64,000 nt of DNA from Bolinopsis microptera (lineage: Eukaryota; Ctenophora; Tentaculata; Lobata; Bolinopsidae): assembly GCF_026151205.1 (NCBI RefSeq), contig NC_087072.1, forward strand, positions 25,077,799-25,141,798, given 5' to 3'. The position numbers were made by a program, and so were the translations under genes. Every line of letters starts with the position of its first letter. Positions within the stretch are counted from its first letter, which is position 1. The notes below the pieces were generated by a model. The model was not told the DNA's origin. It worked only from the letters and a program-made list of their open reading frames with translations, and did not search any database. Below are positions 48,901-62,253 of the stretch, piece after piece.

Positions 48901-48972
48901 TTTAAGTCTTACCTCGTGACAGTTCAACAAGTGAGAGGTCGTCGACATGTTCAACATCTCCATAGTACGTAA
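48575..48972 (-). CDS. Weak three-exon gene candidate
   Basis: Exon a, about 48972-48913, reads YGDVEHVDDLSLVELSR and ends in phase 1 at a GTAAGA donor. Exon b, 48845-48796, starts after TCCCTAG and completes the codon, reading LIYDMLIKRWGADTLQ to a GTAGGA donor in phase 0. Exon c, 48670-48575, starts after GTTCCAG, reads HISRVVSEMCCILGVEKKAG and ends at TAA. Introns would be 67 and 125 bp, within the range of confident genes here. The first intron contains a (GA)n microsatellite. The 5' end is unresolved because it runs into a GT-rich tract. No family is recognised. Confidence 0.28.
48856..48894. repeat. (GA)n microsatellite
   Basis: About 18 GA dinucleotides with one interruption. Confidence 0.9.
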
Positions 48973-49635
48973 CACACACACACGTACAGTGTACACACAC
49001 ACACACACAGTGTATTGGAAGGTGTGTTGGAAGACTTTAAAGTAGTGTTGCAGTGGTAAAGTAGAACGTGACATGTGATTAGAGGACTGTTCAGTGACTA
49101 TCAACAAGAGACCACGTGATCAGGGACCACGTGATCAGCTCCTCCCTTTAGAGCTGGGATGTTGTGAGTGAACAGAGAGAGAGAGAGAGTTGTGAGAGTT
49201 GAGAGTACCACTTGGTTCTGTTGTAAAGGCTAAGGAACTTTAAACTTCCAACTTTGGAATCATGAACAATGTATTATTTTGATTTGCAACACTTAAAGTT
49301 TAAAAAGCTGATCAATGAGATACAATTTACGAAATAAGGAATTATAAAGCCATGATAATCCATGCATTAAAGTTAAATGGACCATTCAGGAATTTAAATT
49401 TTAATGAGGAATTTATATTATGTCTAATGTGGGAAGTTACAGCAATTCATGAATTAAATTAATTACTTAGGTTAAGTTAAATATATCTAATTGAAGAAAT
49501 TAAGAACTGTGTTTACTCATCCATTCTGAGTAGAATAGTCCAGAACACTTGAAATACAACACCACTCCGTGTGAGGTCCAGGATAAAAGTGTATACATGT
49601 TGTGTGATAATGGTATGGATAAAGTTGGCAAAGAT

Positions 49636-49975
49636 GCCCAAACTGTCTTCCCTACTCAAGTGCTAAACTTGGGCTGCTGAGCAACCAACAATGAAGAATG
49701 TATAATATATTATATAAATAGTGATTGCAGTATGATAATGAACTTCTATTATATTCTGTTCTATTCTAGAATCTACTGATCGTTGTCAGAATTGCCTGGA
49801 AACTGTCTTCACTTTCCCTACTCAAGTGCTAAACTTGGGCTGCTGAGCAACCAACAATGAAGAATGTATAACATATTATTATATTATTATATAAATAGTG
49901 ATTGCAGTAGGATAATGAACTTCTATTATATTCTGTTCTATTCTAGAATCTACTAATCGTTGTCAGAATTTACTG
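49636..49975 (+). repeat. Tandem duplication of about 165 bp
   Basis: CTACTCAAGTGCTAAACTTG and about 140 following bases occur at 49651 and again at 49818, with a small ATT-repeat length difference between copies. Confidence 0.9.
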
Positions 49976-52530
49976 AACATTGCCATAGGTGCTAGAAGAC
50001 TCTTTTCAAGGATTAAATTATCGTTGAAATTAAAACTGTTTGTCCCTCTTATAACCCTAATATTGGTTATTTCAGAAGCTATCATCCTCTGAAACACGTG
50101 ACCTCAACGTGTGGTTTATTATCACAGTGCTTTATTAATCTCATGATGCATGATATAACACAGGGCTCAGGGAATGTTTGCAGCAAGGTTTGGCAGTGAA
50201 TCAATCGCCCAAAATAGATACCCGCTGCTCAAAACAAAATTTGGAGTACAACTCTCGTACAAGTAATAAAAATTTGATACCGGGAATTTGAGACAAATAT
50301 GAAATATTTTCCATCAGTGTTATCGGTTGTTTTTTAGGACATAAAACATAATAATAATATGTGAAGGTTTTATTTATTTTCTTAGATTATAAAATATAAA
50401 GCATATAATGCCCATGATATTTGACAACCTGCTCTTCATTAACATTACAGGAGCATAACGATTTCATTATTTAAATATTAATCCACTAAATACTAGCGAC
50501 AAACTGCAATCTCCAGTTGCGTCAAATTTTAATGAATATATTCAAATTTTATAATTTGCTTTAAAAATATGACATGTACGTGCACTGTGCTTTTGCAGTG
50601 GATGTGAGCACACATGATCTGGCTTTGCAGCAAAGTCAATACATCTCCAGACGATGTGGTCCGCATGACTCCAGTATTGACTAACTAAATAACTAGATAA
50701 CTGACTGTCTGACGCCTCATGAAACATTTCGCTAGCAGTAGCAAGGAATTTCTTATTTTCTAAAAATGTCAGTGACAATGTCATTTGTGTGATGGATGCA
50801 TTTGAGAAAAAAACTTATTATATTACTGATGAGACGAGATGTCGAAGTTGGCGAAAGATTGGCTTAAAAAATGTCTTTTCTACGCATATCCTGTTATTGT
50901 TAACCAGTTCATTGACTGAAGAAAGATGGTTCCGTAAAAACGGCTCCATAGTAAAGGATGGTGAAGTAAGTGCCCATGACAGTGTGGTGTCTCACAATGA
51001 CTCTATTTGAGTAGTCTTACACTCACATGTATCATTATGCGATATTCACCAATATAATGCAGTGTTAGTCTGTGTATGGCATATTCATACAGATATTGCA
51101 TGAAATATAATATGTATTTCATTATTATGTCTTATTCATGTCAGTCAACCTTATCATTACTCCATAATATTTATACGCATGTGTGTGTGTTCATCTAAAG
51201 TCTAGACTTCGTATTACGTTATTTTTAAGTTTTAACTCGTTAAGCTATCAAAATCTGTTGAGGGATATAAATACACCATATTATGTTTGTAACAGTTAGC
51301 AAAAAATATACCATCCGATTTAGCAATGTAACGTATTACCTAATAACTCGTTTGTTCACACGGGAAAAATGTTACATTTAGTCCTCGTGCATTCGTCGAA
51401 TCTGACGTGGGATACTGGTTAAATTACGGTAGTAGAAAGTTAAGATTAAAAGTGAAACTAGATGATTCTTTATCGTTTATTAAGATCAAATTTTCCCTTG
51501 GGTAGCAACTACACATGTTATAATTAAATATAGAGTTCAAACACCGGTGGTAGAGGACTGGCTGATAGTTTAATATCACTGGCAGCACTCTCCGCCTTAT
51601 TAGACACATATCATGTTAAAAGTACTGGGAATTCTGGGAATTTCGGGAATCCTGCCAGCTTTTAAGAAGTCTTGAAGGGGAAATCATGCTCCACAGTGAT
51701 TAATCATTTGTACCATCTATTAATGGATATAATGTATAACACTTTAACAGTTTAACTTTTAACTTTTAACTCAGCATCAGTTAACATTGCCCGAGTTCTT
51801 TTAATTGAATATAAATTATATTTTGGAGTTAACACGTTAACATTAAGATTGCTTTCAACCAACAATCGCCTCATTGGACATATAAAACGACTTTAAAACA
51901 GAACATAATTAATCAGCAGGAAGCAACGCCTTGGCAACGAACAATTCTATTTCTGCACATAAAACAAGATGCTACTCATACGATACAGTGTGTTTATCTA
52001 GTGGAACCATCAGATACCGGATGTTACAAGATCAGATCCGACCCCATACAATTAATAATAGTCAATCAATTATAATCCTAAACTCGTTTATAAACCCCAT
52101 GATGATGTTACGATAATTCACTCTTCGCGTTCTCCATTATAATAATACATCGCATTATATATAAAAACAACTGAAAAACCAGGCGATCATGCCCTTAAAT
52201 TCTCCGATATAAGAGCTGCAAAAGTTGCTTGATATCAAACCACAATTTAGACATGCATCACTACTACTCCACACATGGTAAATTTTAACGTGCGATGTGT
52301 TCACGAATATATAGTATTATCTACTGTGGAGTATAGTCGCTTCTTAAATATAGAATCGGCAGCTTTAACCAAGTCACGTTGACAGACATATCAATTAAAC
52401 GCTTGCAAAATAACTTTAATATAAAGGCAAAATAAACAATTTATATATAGAAAATTATAACGACAATTAAATCCAGTGGTTTTGAAAAGGTCTTTCAATC
52501 CTTTTTTAGTAGTCTTCTCCTCTCGTATTA
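49976..52530. other. No confident gene
   Basis: AT-rich downstream region of the CK1 gene with short frames only (for example 73 codons at 50789 on the plus strand and 61 at 51424 on the minus strand), none with motifs. Confidence 0.35.
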
Positions 52531-52534
52531 TGTC

Positions 52535-52540
52535 TTTATT
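52535..52540 (-). terminator. Candidate poly(A) signal of the CK1 gene
   Basis: AATAAA on the minus strand, about 160 nt after the CK1 stop codon. Confidence 0.4.
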
Positions 52541-52696
52541 GTAATCAATCTCTTTAATCGGCGTGTGAACAACAAATACGCTTCGAACGAACTTTAGCAA
52601 AATAAATGTACATTTATACTGAAATAGCACCAGTTCCCAGGTAACAACACCTTGATCACGTGACTATTCAGCATAAATAAACACTGTAGTGACACA

Positions 52697-55600
52697 TCAG
52701 TGAGCTGTTCGTTTTAATCTGGCTTTCCAGTCGGAAAAGTTCCAGAAACGCAGTCTTGACTCGGTTCGGGTCTTGGTCGTGGGTTCTTCCTGGAGGGTAA
52801 CGAGGAGATAAGATAACAGGTAATGAGGTAATGAGGTGAGATTAACTTTTGTAGGGGTTCTTTTGATAGAAACTTGGGTATTTGCCAGTGCTACTGGTTA
52901 CACGGGGTATGTAAGTTACATTTGATTATAGTTAAAAATACTTTTTACAAAATTGTACATTCAAGTTTTAATTAAGCTATTTCTCAGATGATCTGTGTAG
53001 TAAACACTAAACATGACGTGTGTGTGTGAAGAGTGAGTTGTTATAGCGCCGCTAGTCGCAGATAGGAAGAATGTACAACAAAGAGAAATGTGAAGTATGT
53101 ATGCAATGTAAGTTTAAGTAGCCTGGTGGCCACTACTAGGTATTGATGTCTTGAACCAATAAAAACCTGTACTTAACCCTGTTTCCCCTGTTTTAGTGAG
53201 GTCTAATATTTGTGAAGCTTGTCTGGCTCATAAACCCAGGCATATATTGAGATTGGAATGTCCGTATATTTAATAGAAAAGTACAGTCTGCGGTCAAGCT
53301 ATTTTCTAGAGGCCTGACTTCAGAAATAGGGCGAAACCCTCAACGATGGTCGCTTTCATTTCTTTACCATGGCTCACTCCACGTGATGATGAGATCGTTG
53401 AGTCTAACTGCCTCTTTGGATTATGCTAACTTATCAATTTCCGGATACCCATATATACGGTGTAGAGGCTAATATCCATATTATGGAGGTTTTAATTAAA
53501 TTTCATCGGGATGTTATCTGAGACATTAAATAGTTCTTGGGAATTTGGATCATCCTTATCAAGTAGCACTGGGAATTTGAACTAATCTTAATTCTTATCA
53601 AATCGAGAAATTAGATATAATAATAAGACAGCTATAATTGGTGAACGTCTCTTCTTTTCTTATCGTGCCAAGTAGAGATTAACGATATTATCCGACAATA
53701 ATAAGTGATACTATTAATTAAAATCTCTCGAGGGAGGCACTGCTACTCTTATACTTTCACCAACATTTTAAATATTTATTTAATAAATAAAGTTGCCTCG
53801 ACGCGGATCGCTAATTGCACACAGATTTTGTTATATTATTACGAATTAAACTGTACGTGTGTATTCTCATTAAAGCAAGAGCCAAGAAACGGGACTGGTT
53901 GAGTACAACAGGACCAGTCTCAATTACATACACACCAACAATTACTAACTTATTACGAAATACTGATAGTATAATTTGTTGAGTCCAGGTCATGTCTCCA
54001 ATATAAATATTTTGGATCAAAACATTACACAACATAAAACTAACGACTTCAACTTAATGTACTTGTAATATTGTATATAATTAGTAATAAGTAATAGTAT
54101 ATTGTACTGCATAACTTACTGATGCAATGTGGCGTGTGTCCAGCGTAACTGGGGATCTGGGTGGGGTTGGTTTAGCTGATGTAGCAGCCTCTTCTCGGGG
54201 CGTGGGACTGGTGGCTCCAACTCCACTTTCTCTCTTTGTGGGAGATGTTACCACTTGTTGCTTGGAGTTGGGCACCCAGTCGTACACGTAGTCGAACATG
54301 AAATCGAAGTGTCGTAGCACCTGGTGGGTCATTAAGTGTTATTAACTAAGTGCTTTTAATTAAGTATTATTAATTAAGTGTTATTAATTAAGTGTTATTA
54401 ATTAAGTGTTATTAATTAAGTGTTATTAAGTGTTATTAACGGGAGAAAGACAAGGTTTATTGAATATAAATAATATATTTAAAATAAATCAATAAGGAAT
54501 ATAGTCCCCGTTATAATCTAATAATCAGGCAACACACTCTAATTAGCATGAACACTTTCATACAGAATAAGATATGGTCACGACTTATTGCAGACACGGA
54601 GGGTTCTCATATAACGGTTTAATTACGACAATTATCACAGAGAGTATTGTTCCCCCTCAGTCTCCTACAGACTTGTATTTTCGGAGTCGCTGTGGTATTT
54701 AAAATATTGTCGGAGCGATTCTAAATTTATTTTCATTAGACCAACTTATAATGTTTCATTATAATACCGTTGAATTTTATGTTAGTTCTACATATTTTGC
54801 AAACTACAGTTGTGAATTGGGATATTTCTATCGGGTTACAAAGATATTGCTAGTACACAGAATAAGATCTCAAAATAACTCCTATTTTCCACGAAATGCA
54901 TTTCCTTCGTGGACATTACCTCAATCTTTTAAAAAATTTGCAATTTGATACTTATATCCTTATAGTTTAAATGCCCGATAGTTACTAAAAATATATTCAA
55001 CTGAATTACTGCTTGCAAATTTAAACGACGACATAACTTATAAAACTACGCTCTGCAACAATTTACTAATTTTATCACCCTTCTTTGTCTGATTGCTGTA
55101 AAATCGTTTATTATTCGGCGCAAAGGCAGAGAGTTCACACGTCACAATAGATATTTTATACGATATCTTTTACAAGGCCAGTCAATCACCTGCCGTTATA
55201 ATATACGAGCCCTATTTGGAGGAAGACTTTTAAACGGGTGGGTGTAGATTTTTAAAGCATGCCAGGATATGGGGGTTGGGAATTTGTTATAGGGGGAGCC
55301 ACGTCAGCAAGTATTTAGTTGAACGTACTATCAAGCTGGCCTACTGAAGCACACCCGCGAAGAAGCTGTAATTATGAGTGCTATGAAACACTGGAGTAGA
55401 GTTACGTTTAGAGTTGGTAGAAGTTATGTTTTACTCACCGATCTTAACAAGTGGTGGAGGTACACATAGTTTGGAGTTTCTTCAAACTTCAACTTCTTTA
55501 CGTAGTTTAAAAATGCTTCAAATTCTTGGGGTACGTCCTGTGAGGAAATGTCGATAGATAAACGGAATTCTTGATAAGATAAGACAAATACAATAATAAA

Positions 55601-57402
55601 ATGTGGAAAGAAAAATGCAGCTAACTGAAATAGTATGGTAGTCGAAATAATCCTGGATCTCCTTTGAAACATTGGAGGTTCAGTACTGTTAGAAAATAAT
55701 GAAGTGCACATACCTTACAGAGCATCTGTGGCGTGTACTGCTTTTTCCTCTCGCAGATTTTCTCGTATTTTTGTTTCTTGTTGTTGGCACGGAGCCCCTG
55801 CCAAGGTAAACTGCCTTTGCTAAAGTATAACATCACGTACCCGAGCGACTCCAAATCGTCTCTCCGGCTGAAATACCGGTGATTAGTGTTTTGTCTGGAG
55901 CCAAGAATGGTATTTTTATCATTACAACTTGTTTGAATTCTACCGATAGGTTGAGACGGAAAGTATCGTATAACTCTAATCGGGTTACTTGATGATGCTG
56001 ACAAATGTATACATTTTTCTGAAAAAGAATGCACACTGCATTTCCCTCTCTGTTCAATGTAATGAAGAAATTATCTGAAAAAGAATGGACATAAATATGT
56101 CATACCTCTGTTCGATACCAATGTGAGCGTTAGTACTAGCATAACGGGCAGTTCCTGTCAGACTTTTACCGTCTCGATACGGAATGTGCGTTCGGTTTTT
56201 TCCCATTCTGTACTTTTTGGCAAGACCAAAATCTATCAGATAAACCTAAAATGTTCATGTTAATTAAAATGAAGCGGTTTCAATTTGAATTAGTGTGAAG
56301 ATAACGACATTCCACAATGTACTGGGTATTATATCAGCAGTTCTTTATTCAAATTTAAAATAATGGTAATAAATGAAGAACAGTTTAATGGTTGCGGGTT
56401 GCTTACCGTTTTGGCATTTTTGTCGAATCCCATGAGGAAGTTATCTGGTTTAATGTCTCGATGTAAGAAATTTTTGCTGTGAATATATTCAATGCGGGAA
56501 ACCATCTGATCAGCCAACATCACAGTCGTCTTGATACTGAGAACAAAAATTGTAATTATATTTTAACATGATTCAGTAATACTGAAAATTACATAAGTAC
56601 AACTTTATTGATTAAGTAGTTATCAAATATAGAATTTTAATCGAAGTCCGCTCTATTGCAGTTACCATAAATGGAAAGAATCTCAACCCACCACTGTAAG
56701 AATAATTAATATTCAGTTCTGTATTAATCATACGATAATTTGTTGGTAGCAGATGACAATGAGTTAAACTTCAGCTCCTATTAAATATTCACCTGAATTG
56801 TCTGCCACACATGTTAAATAGCTCCTCAAGGGAATGACCAAGAAGTTCAATAATAAGGACATTGTAGTTTCCTTCATGTCCATGCCATCTGATCGAGGGA
56901 ATACCCTTTCCACCAGACAAAGTGCGGTAGAGTCTGGCTTCAAAGTTAAGTTGTGGGTGTTTTGCGTTGGCAGCTTCTAATTTTGCTGCAAACTCCTGAA
57001 AGTTTAAACAAAGTTTAAAGTTTTGCATAATAATTGGAATATCAATACACCTAACAACCTGGTCCCTCACTATATATACTTTATGACAGTGAAGAAAAAA
57101 AACTTTATGACGGCAGGTATCACGGTTTTGGACTAAGAATCAATAATGCAGTGTCGTGTTCACTTGTGCACAAAACAATGAAAAACATCTGTAAGACTTC
57201 AATACTTGAAGACTTACAAATAGTATATTAGATGGTTATCATACATTTACACCAAGATATCCTTGAGTGTTTTAATATAGCTTACCTGTCCAGTCTTCAA
57301 ATCGATAGCAAGGTATATTTCTCCAAATGAGCCACTTCCAATTTTCTTGACCAAGCTGAACCTTCCAGCTGCTATAAAGGTACTGATCTCTCTTCCAGGC
57401 AT
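52697..57402 (-). CDS. CSNK1: Casein kinase 1 family Ser/Thr protein kinase, eight coding exons
   Basis: Exons in transcription order: 57402-57286, 56995-56793, 56536-56407, 56245-56106, 55867-55714, 55537-55439, 54320-54120, 52789-52697. All junctions are GT-AG and phases agree, giving about 378 residues. Visible kinase features: glycine loop [10 protein letters not shown] (about residue 21), catalytic lysine K44 (EFAAKLE), [12 protein letters not shown] with Asp134, DFG at 155-157 ([10 protein letters not shown]), and the CK1 signatures [21 protein letters not shown] and LPWQGL. The SIN motif that replaces APE in CK1 reads STN. CK1 enzymes phosphorylate primed or acidic Ser/Thr sites in Wnt, circadian and other pathways. 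The sequence is closest in style to the alpha/delta group but diverged. The tail (about 300-378) is S/T/P-rich and ends [16 protein letters not shown]; this last exon joins in phase but is weaker. If it is not used, the frame runs through the donor to a stop at 54081. Confidence 0.92.
54337..54436 (+). repeat. 14-bp TTATTAATTAAGTG tandem repeat
   Basis: Six to seven copies with slight variation, located in the last-but-one CK1 intron just outside exon 7. Confidence 0.9.
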
Positions 57403-58716
57403 AGTAAATTAGTGTGAATCCAAACTCTTATCTTGTCAGTTCATAATGGTTACTGTGAGGCTATGGTAAAACTTCAGTAAGTATTTGAAATATTTAGTGA
57501 TAAAATTATACCATTATAATAGTGACACAGGAATTTTTACAGGTACTAGTCATATTGATAGGAAGATGATAATTATCATTGATAAACTTTGATGTTATTG
57601 TACTTTAAAAATCATGCGAGATATTGGAACCTTAAAGTTTAACAAGATTTTTTTGATCCACAAATATATGTAGAACTAAAAACAAGGTTACATTCCTAGT
57701 TTTTCATCCTGTTTTCAATCCTGTTGGTGTTGAATATGGCTGTCAACCAGATCTGGAAAAAAACAAAAAGGCTAACTGCACAAAACAGTGCGAAACTGAA
57801 AGTTAACAACAGGAAAGATGCATCACATTTTAAGGTTGGAATCGGTTATAGCCTCACCATGACCGCTACCTGTACTAGATTTGGCAAATAGGGTCAGAAA
57901 GTGAAACACTGTGGTCAACTTCGTTTGGAAAAAGTGGACTTAAGCTTGGACAACCTCAAACATAATTGCAGATTCCAGCATGTATGACAGCAGTTATAGT
58001 GGCTACATAACCAGCTCGACAAAATGTTTTTGAAAGATTAAGGGCTCTGTTTAGGGTTATTATTATGGTTTCCAGTCTTGTTCATGTTGCGGCTGTTGAA
58101 TCTAGAAAATGGGTAACTACTTTTAACATAGATTTCATTGCAACTATTGAATTCTCTTTGATTTTTCACTGTTCTACTTGACCTCATCGTGCTAGTCCTC
58201 TGTTTCTCATGCTCAGAAAAACTATAAAATGGATTGTTAAACTGAAACTAAATGATAAGGCACTTAATTCGGAATCCATGCACTTGGAAATTAGGCAGTA
58301 TATTGTGATGTGTAACATCAGGACACACCTGAGCATGGATATAATGAGGAGTGTGCTAGTAGCAGTTAGAGGTGTACGTGGAAAGGCAAAGAAGGCATGG
58401 ACTGCCCCAATATCCAATGTCTCCTTCGACCTGATACCTGAGGAGAAGAGCTACGAGGGATAGATGATATCTATTGCTCAGGATTTACGATTGTGCTCTG
58501 CCAATTGCATCACTTGATTTAATTTATTGTATATATACTGTTTGACATTTCTTTCATTAATTTTTTTTTTTTAAAGGCAGTATATTGTTTCAATAAATTC
58601 ACCATGGTCACAGCTGTTTTGGTGTCCTTGATCTGGATTCGCTCATGAGGTAAACCAAAACTTTCGATTGAAAAAAGTAATAAGGGAATGGTAACCATTA
58701 GAGTTATCAAATTGCA
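57403..58716. other. CK1 upstream region, no confident gene
   Basis: An 84-codon plus-strand frame at 58209-58463 begins at a non-ATG start and reads MRSVLVAVRGVRGKAKKAW in its second half; it might be an exon, but no partner was found. Confidence 0.3.
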
Positions 58717-58766
58717 ACACAAATTGCAACACAAATTGCAACACAAATTGCAACACAAAATGCAAC
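58717..58766 (+). repeat. 12-bp tandem repeat, about four copies
   Basis: Unit AAATTGCAACAC. Confidence 0.93.
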
Positions 58767-59499
58767 ACAACAGTATTTGTGGAAATTTGTGGAAAATTGA
58801 TGTGGCGTGTTAGACTGCTCAATACTTCATGCTGATATAATAAACCACAAGTGAAAAATAACACTGGTGCATTACATTACAGGGGAAACTATTTCAAATG
58901 CTTTCAAAGGACAAATGTCCACAAATTTATTTTTTAAAAACCAAATGTCCACAAATTTATACTTAAGATAATTGGCCATGTCCTCCTTTACCGAAGATCG
59001 GTGCATGTACTACATCCGGACAAAAAGTCTAAATAAAAGCGTAATTCAACTCTACTTCTCTCTTAAGACAAAACGCAAAATGTATCTCGTGTCGAGGAAT
59101 CGTATAAAAAACTAGTAACAGACTGATCTGACTTTTCCGTTATATTGGCATGATCATTAAAAGGGAAAATTGCTTAAATTTGTTTTGGGTGAAGAATAGT
59201 GAATCTGTTAAAGATTTTGTTTATGAAACTGGAATCATTTATTTCAGTTAATGTTCCGTATAAAAAATAATATTTCCATTTCACAAGCGCAAAAACTTTA
59301 AATAAAACAAGCTGCAAGCGTGACCCAGTGGTGCATTTTGCCGATTTGAAAAAGTGATGGTTGCGGAAAGTATAATTGGATGTTCCGCGCGGCCCATTTC
59401 AATTAATTGACAGTGCATCGTGCGCTATTGGTTATAACTATATTTTATTTTATGCAATAAAGGCCTTTGCCAAATGCAAAAAGGGAAAAAATTGTAGCG

Positions 59500-60110
59500 C
59501 AATGCACTACTGGGTCGCGCCGCGCATTTTCTCGTATGCAAATCATCAGTGAAATGCGAAAGATTGACATCGTGAATCAAGGAAAAACAAATTTATCATT
59601 TATGTTAAATAAAAACTGGCTTTTTAAACAATTTTATAGCCATTTAACACTTTTGCAAACAAATTTAATTTTGAGCTTATATGAACAAAAATTTGTTTTT
59701 ATAAAAAAATTGAAGTTTTTTATGTTTAAATTAAATTATTTCGATATTTATTCACTCCGCGCGCATAATTGAACCGCGCATTGTAATTCAAGAAAACAAG
59801 AATTTTCAAGAAAACAACGATTTGCAACAACAATTATATCAAAAGTTTTTAAAATGTGGTGCACCACAAATACAATATTAATTAAAGTATGCATATTGCA
59901 TATTTGCCTTTTTACTCTAGCTCTGCTTGCTAGTTTATTGCTCGCTTTTAGCTGTTGACTGTTGATATGAGTGTTGATCTCCAGCTCTCCTTTACTGGGC
60001 CGCGCTCAGCCTGTCATTCCGCCTAATCTCTATTCGTTGTTTAACAACTCTAATGTTGTTTAACAACATTAAAGCCTGGGGTCCTCAGGTAAGCTCTCCT
60101 GTGTAAGAAA
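59500..60110. mobile_element. Second copy of the GC-rich repeat seen at 13.7-14.5 kb
   Basis: Shares, in the same order: ATGCACTACTGGGTCGCGCC (about 59506), ATTGACATCGT (about 59560), GCGCTCAGCCTGTCATTCCG (about 60003), and a GCCTGGGGTCC / CAGGTAAGC end (about 60074-60095). Between the last two blocks this copy carries a GTTGTTTAACAAC palindrome pair (60037-60070), where the 14-kb copy carries its CACCAAGATGTAAAT hairpin. No coding capacity was assigned; the 101-codon frame at 59467 lies across the repeat. Confidence 0.6.
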
Positions 60111-62253
60111 CTCGAAAAAAGCGTCGCGCAGCAATCAACACACTGCAAAGTTAAATTTGTGGCATTTATATTTGTGCTGAAAATATGATTGTGCGATATT
60201 CAAAACTCTATCTTCATGCTTGTAATAATTTCCCAATGAAAACAGTTAACATTGCATTTACAAGGGAACTTTTCAAAGCTTCAGACAAATGCCAGCGTTT
60301 TATTCTTTTAATTATGTACGAAGTTTATAAGAAGCATGCCCTATACAGTAAGTTTCCTGGGCATTCACAGTTGACAAGTCTACAGAAGTGCGTTTTGCAG
60401 TATCACTACTCTTAAAGAAACGCAAAATAGGTATCTACGTGTCGAGAACTTACGAACTGTAGATGTGATTTCTGTAAGCATCATTAACGCGAAAATAAGC
60501 TTAACACTTTTTTGGCCTGATGAATGTATGGTAGATTTATGACTGGAAACAAATTGTAAGCAATGTCGTAAAGTAATATTTCATTAAGCACTTTAAATAC
60601 AATAAGCGACCATGGTCTGCGATTGAAAATGGCATCAAGCACACTTGATGCTTGGTGATTTAATGTTACATGACCACCAAACGCTATATATTTTATGTGT
60701 AATATAAAATAATCACCTAGCCTGCATCCCATGTAAACACAATTCAAAACAGCAATCAAAACAGCGTGTACCAAATAAAATATTATTGGAAATTTAGCAA
60801 TTGAGTTTACTATTTTATATTTTGGGTGATTTTTAATCGAAATTCCGTGAACTGCATTATTTTTCCCAAACTTCTTGATCTTGCATGCACAGCTGCATGT
60901 AATGTGCAGGAATTTCCAACTAAAACATGTTAACATTGCATTTTAGTGGCCTCATTCTGCGACCGTACTAAAAGAGTTGTGAGACTTGTTCAAAGGCTCT
61001 CATGCAATGGCCAGCGTTTTTGTGCGATGGTGGTGCTGGGCAGATTGTGTACTTGAGTTGTGAGTAAAACAGTGCCTTGGAATACAGGTGTTTCACGTAG
61101 GGCAATCAGCGATGCATTATCAGAGTCTTGTTGAGTTGCAGAACGGTTTGCCAGTTTTGCCAGTTTTTACACTAACTACTAAGCCGATTAGCTGGCCACT
61201 ATCAGAGTAGGTGTATTGGAGGTCGTGAAAAGCCCACGGCGGCATGTTGCAGGTATTGGTTCTCTAGTAGAGCTATCCATATACCGCACAGGATGGAAGT
61301 AAGATTCTTTTATTGACACTAATGCTGACTCGCCACACAGTGCAATGCGGTCAGACATAGCTATGAGCCCTGGAAGAACCAGCAAACCTGACAAGGATTC
61401 TCACCCTGTAATGGAGGCCGTTGTCCAGGCCTTGAGGTATATGACCATCTATTATATTAGGGCACTGTTCATGTTCCTTGAAAAGGAGAGATCTTCTCAC
61501 AGAAAAAGAATTTTCAAACTGAAGGATGGGTATCTTCTAAACTAGGAGACTTTGAGGGTTTTATAGATTTAAATAACGAATAAATTAGCACGTCTGTATT
61601 ATCCTGCTTACTGGACTATGACTTGCTCTTAAATCGTTCACTATTTTCTTTCATTATCCCTGAGAGACAGAAGTGATTTGATACTTATACTGTACAATTA
61701 GAATTTTATCAGGATTAAGAAGTATCAGATCACACACAGCCCATGCACATGTGCATGGGATGGTTTTCTTGGTGCAATTACTCGCATCTTCTCCTTGAAT
61801 CTAAGTACTGATCTACAGATTACAGTGCTGTTAGTGCCTTTGACATAACTTTTGCAAAATAATCTTTTAAATGTGGAAACATTTTGTAAACCGTAACTAA
61901 AGTACTAGACAAATTTCATGTTTGCTTTTATTAAATTCCACCATCTTGTCCTCAGCAATGTCTCCCCTTAATGTATAACTCCCTTCATTACAAATGTACT
62001 GCTGATTGCACTTACTCTCTACATATGCCTCCCATCGTGTTCCTCCTATGACCAAGTTTCGCACCTTATTTTTTCCTCTCGATTTTTTCCTCTCACGTCT
62101 TTGCAATGTTCCTCTCCACTAAACTCCTCCCCTTGTTAACGCCAATGCTGTTCACTAATTATACAAGTATTTTATTCATCTCACCATGAGCCCCAACTTT
62201 GAATAACCTGCAAAACTAATTCCCTAAAACTTTAGGATTCAGAGGTTTGCATC
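60111..62253. other. No confident gene
   Basis: A 150-codon minus-strand frame at 60484-60936 starts with ATG but has no recognised domain. A block at about 60212-60300 (TTTCCCAATGAAAACAGTTA, TGCCAGCGTTTT) is echoed at about 60905-61020 (TTTCCAACTAAAACATGTTA, GGCCAGCGTTTT), indicating an old local duplication. A 66-codon frame at 61345 is uncalled. Confidence 0.3.

Noticed and set aside
58209-58463. 84-codon plus-strand frame with a protein-like second half
   Set aside because: Starts at a non-ATG codon, has no splice partner and no family; kept only as a note in the region entry.
60484-60936. 150-codon minus-strand ATG frame
   Set aside because: Hydrophobic, AT-driven composition, no domain and no splice or regulatory support; may be an old repeat.
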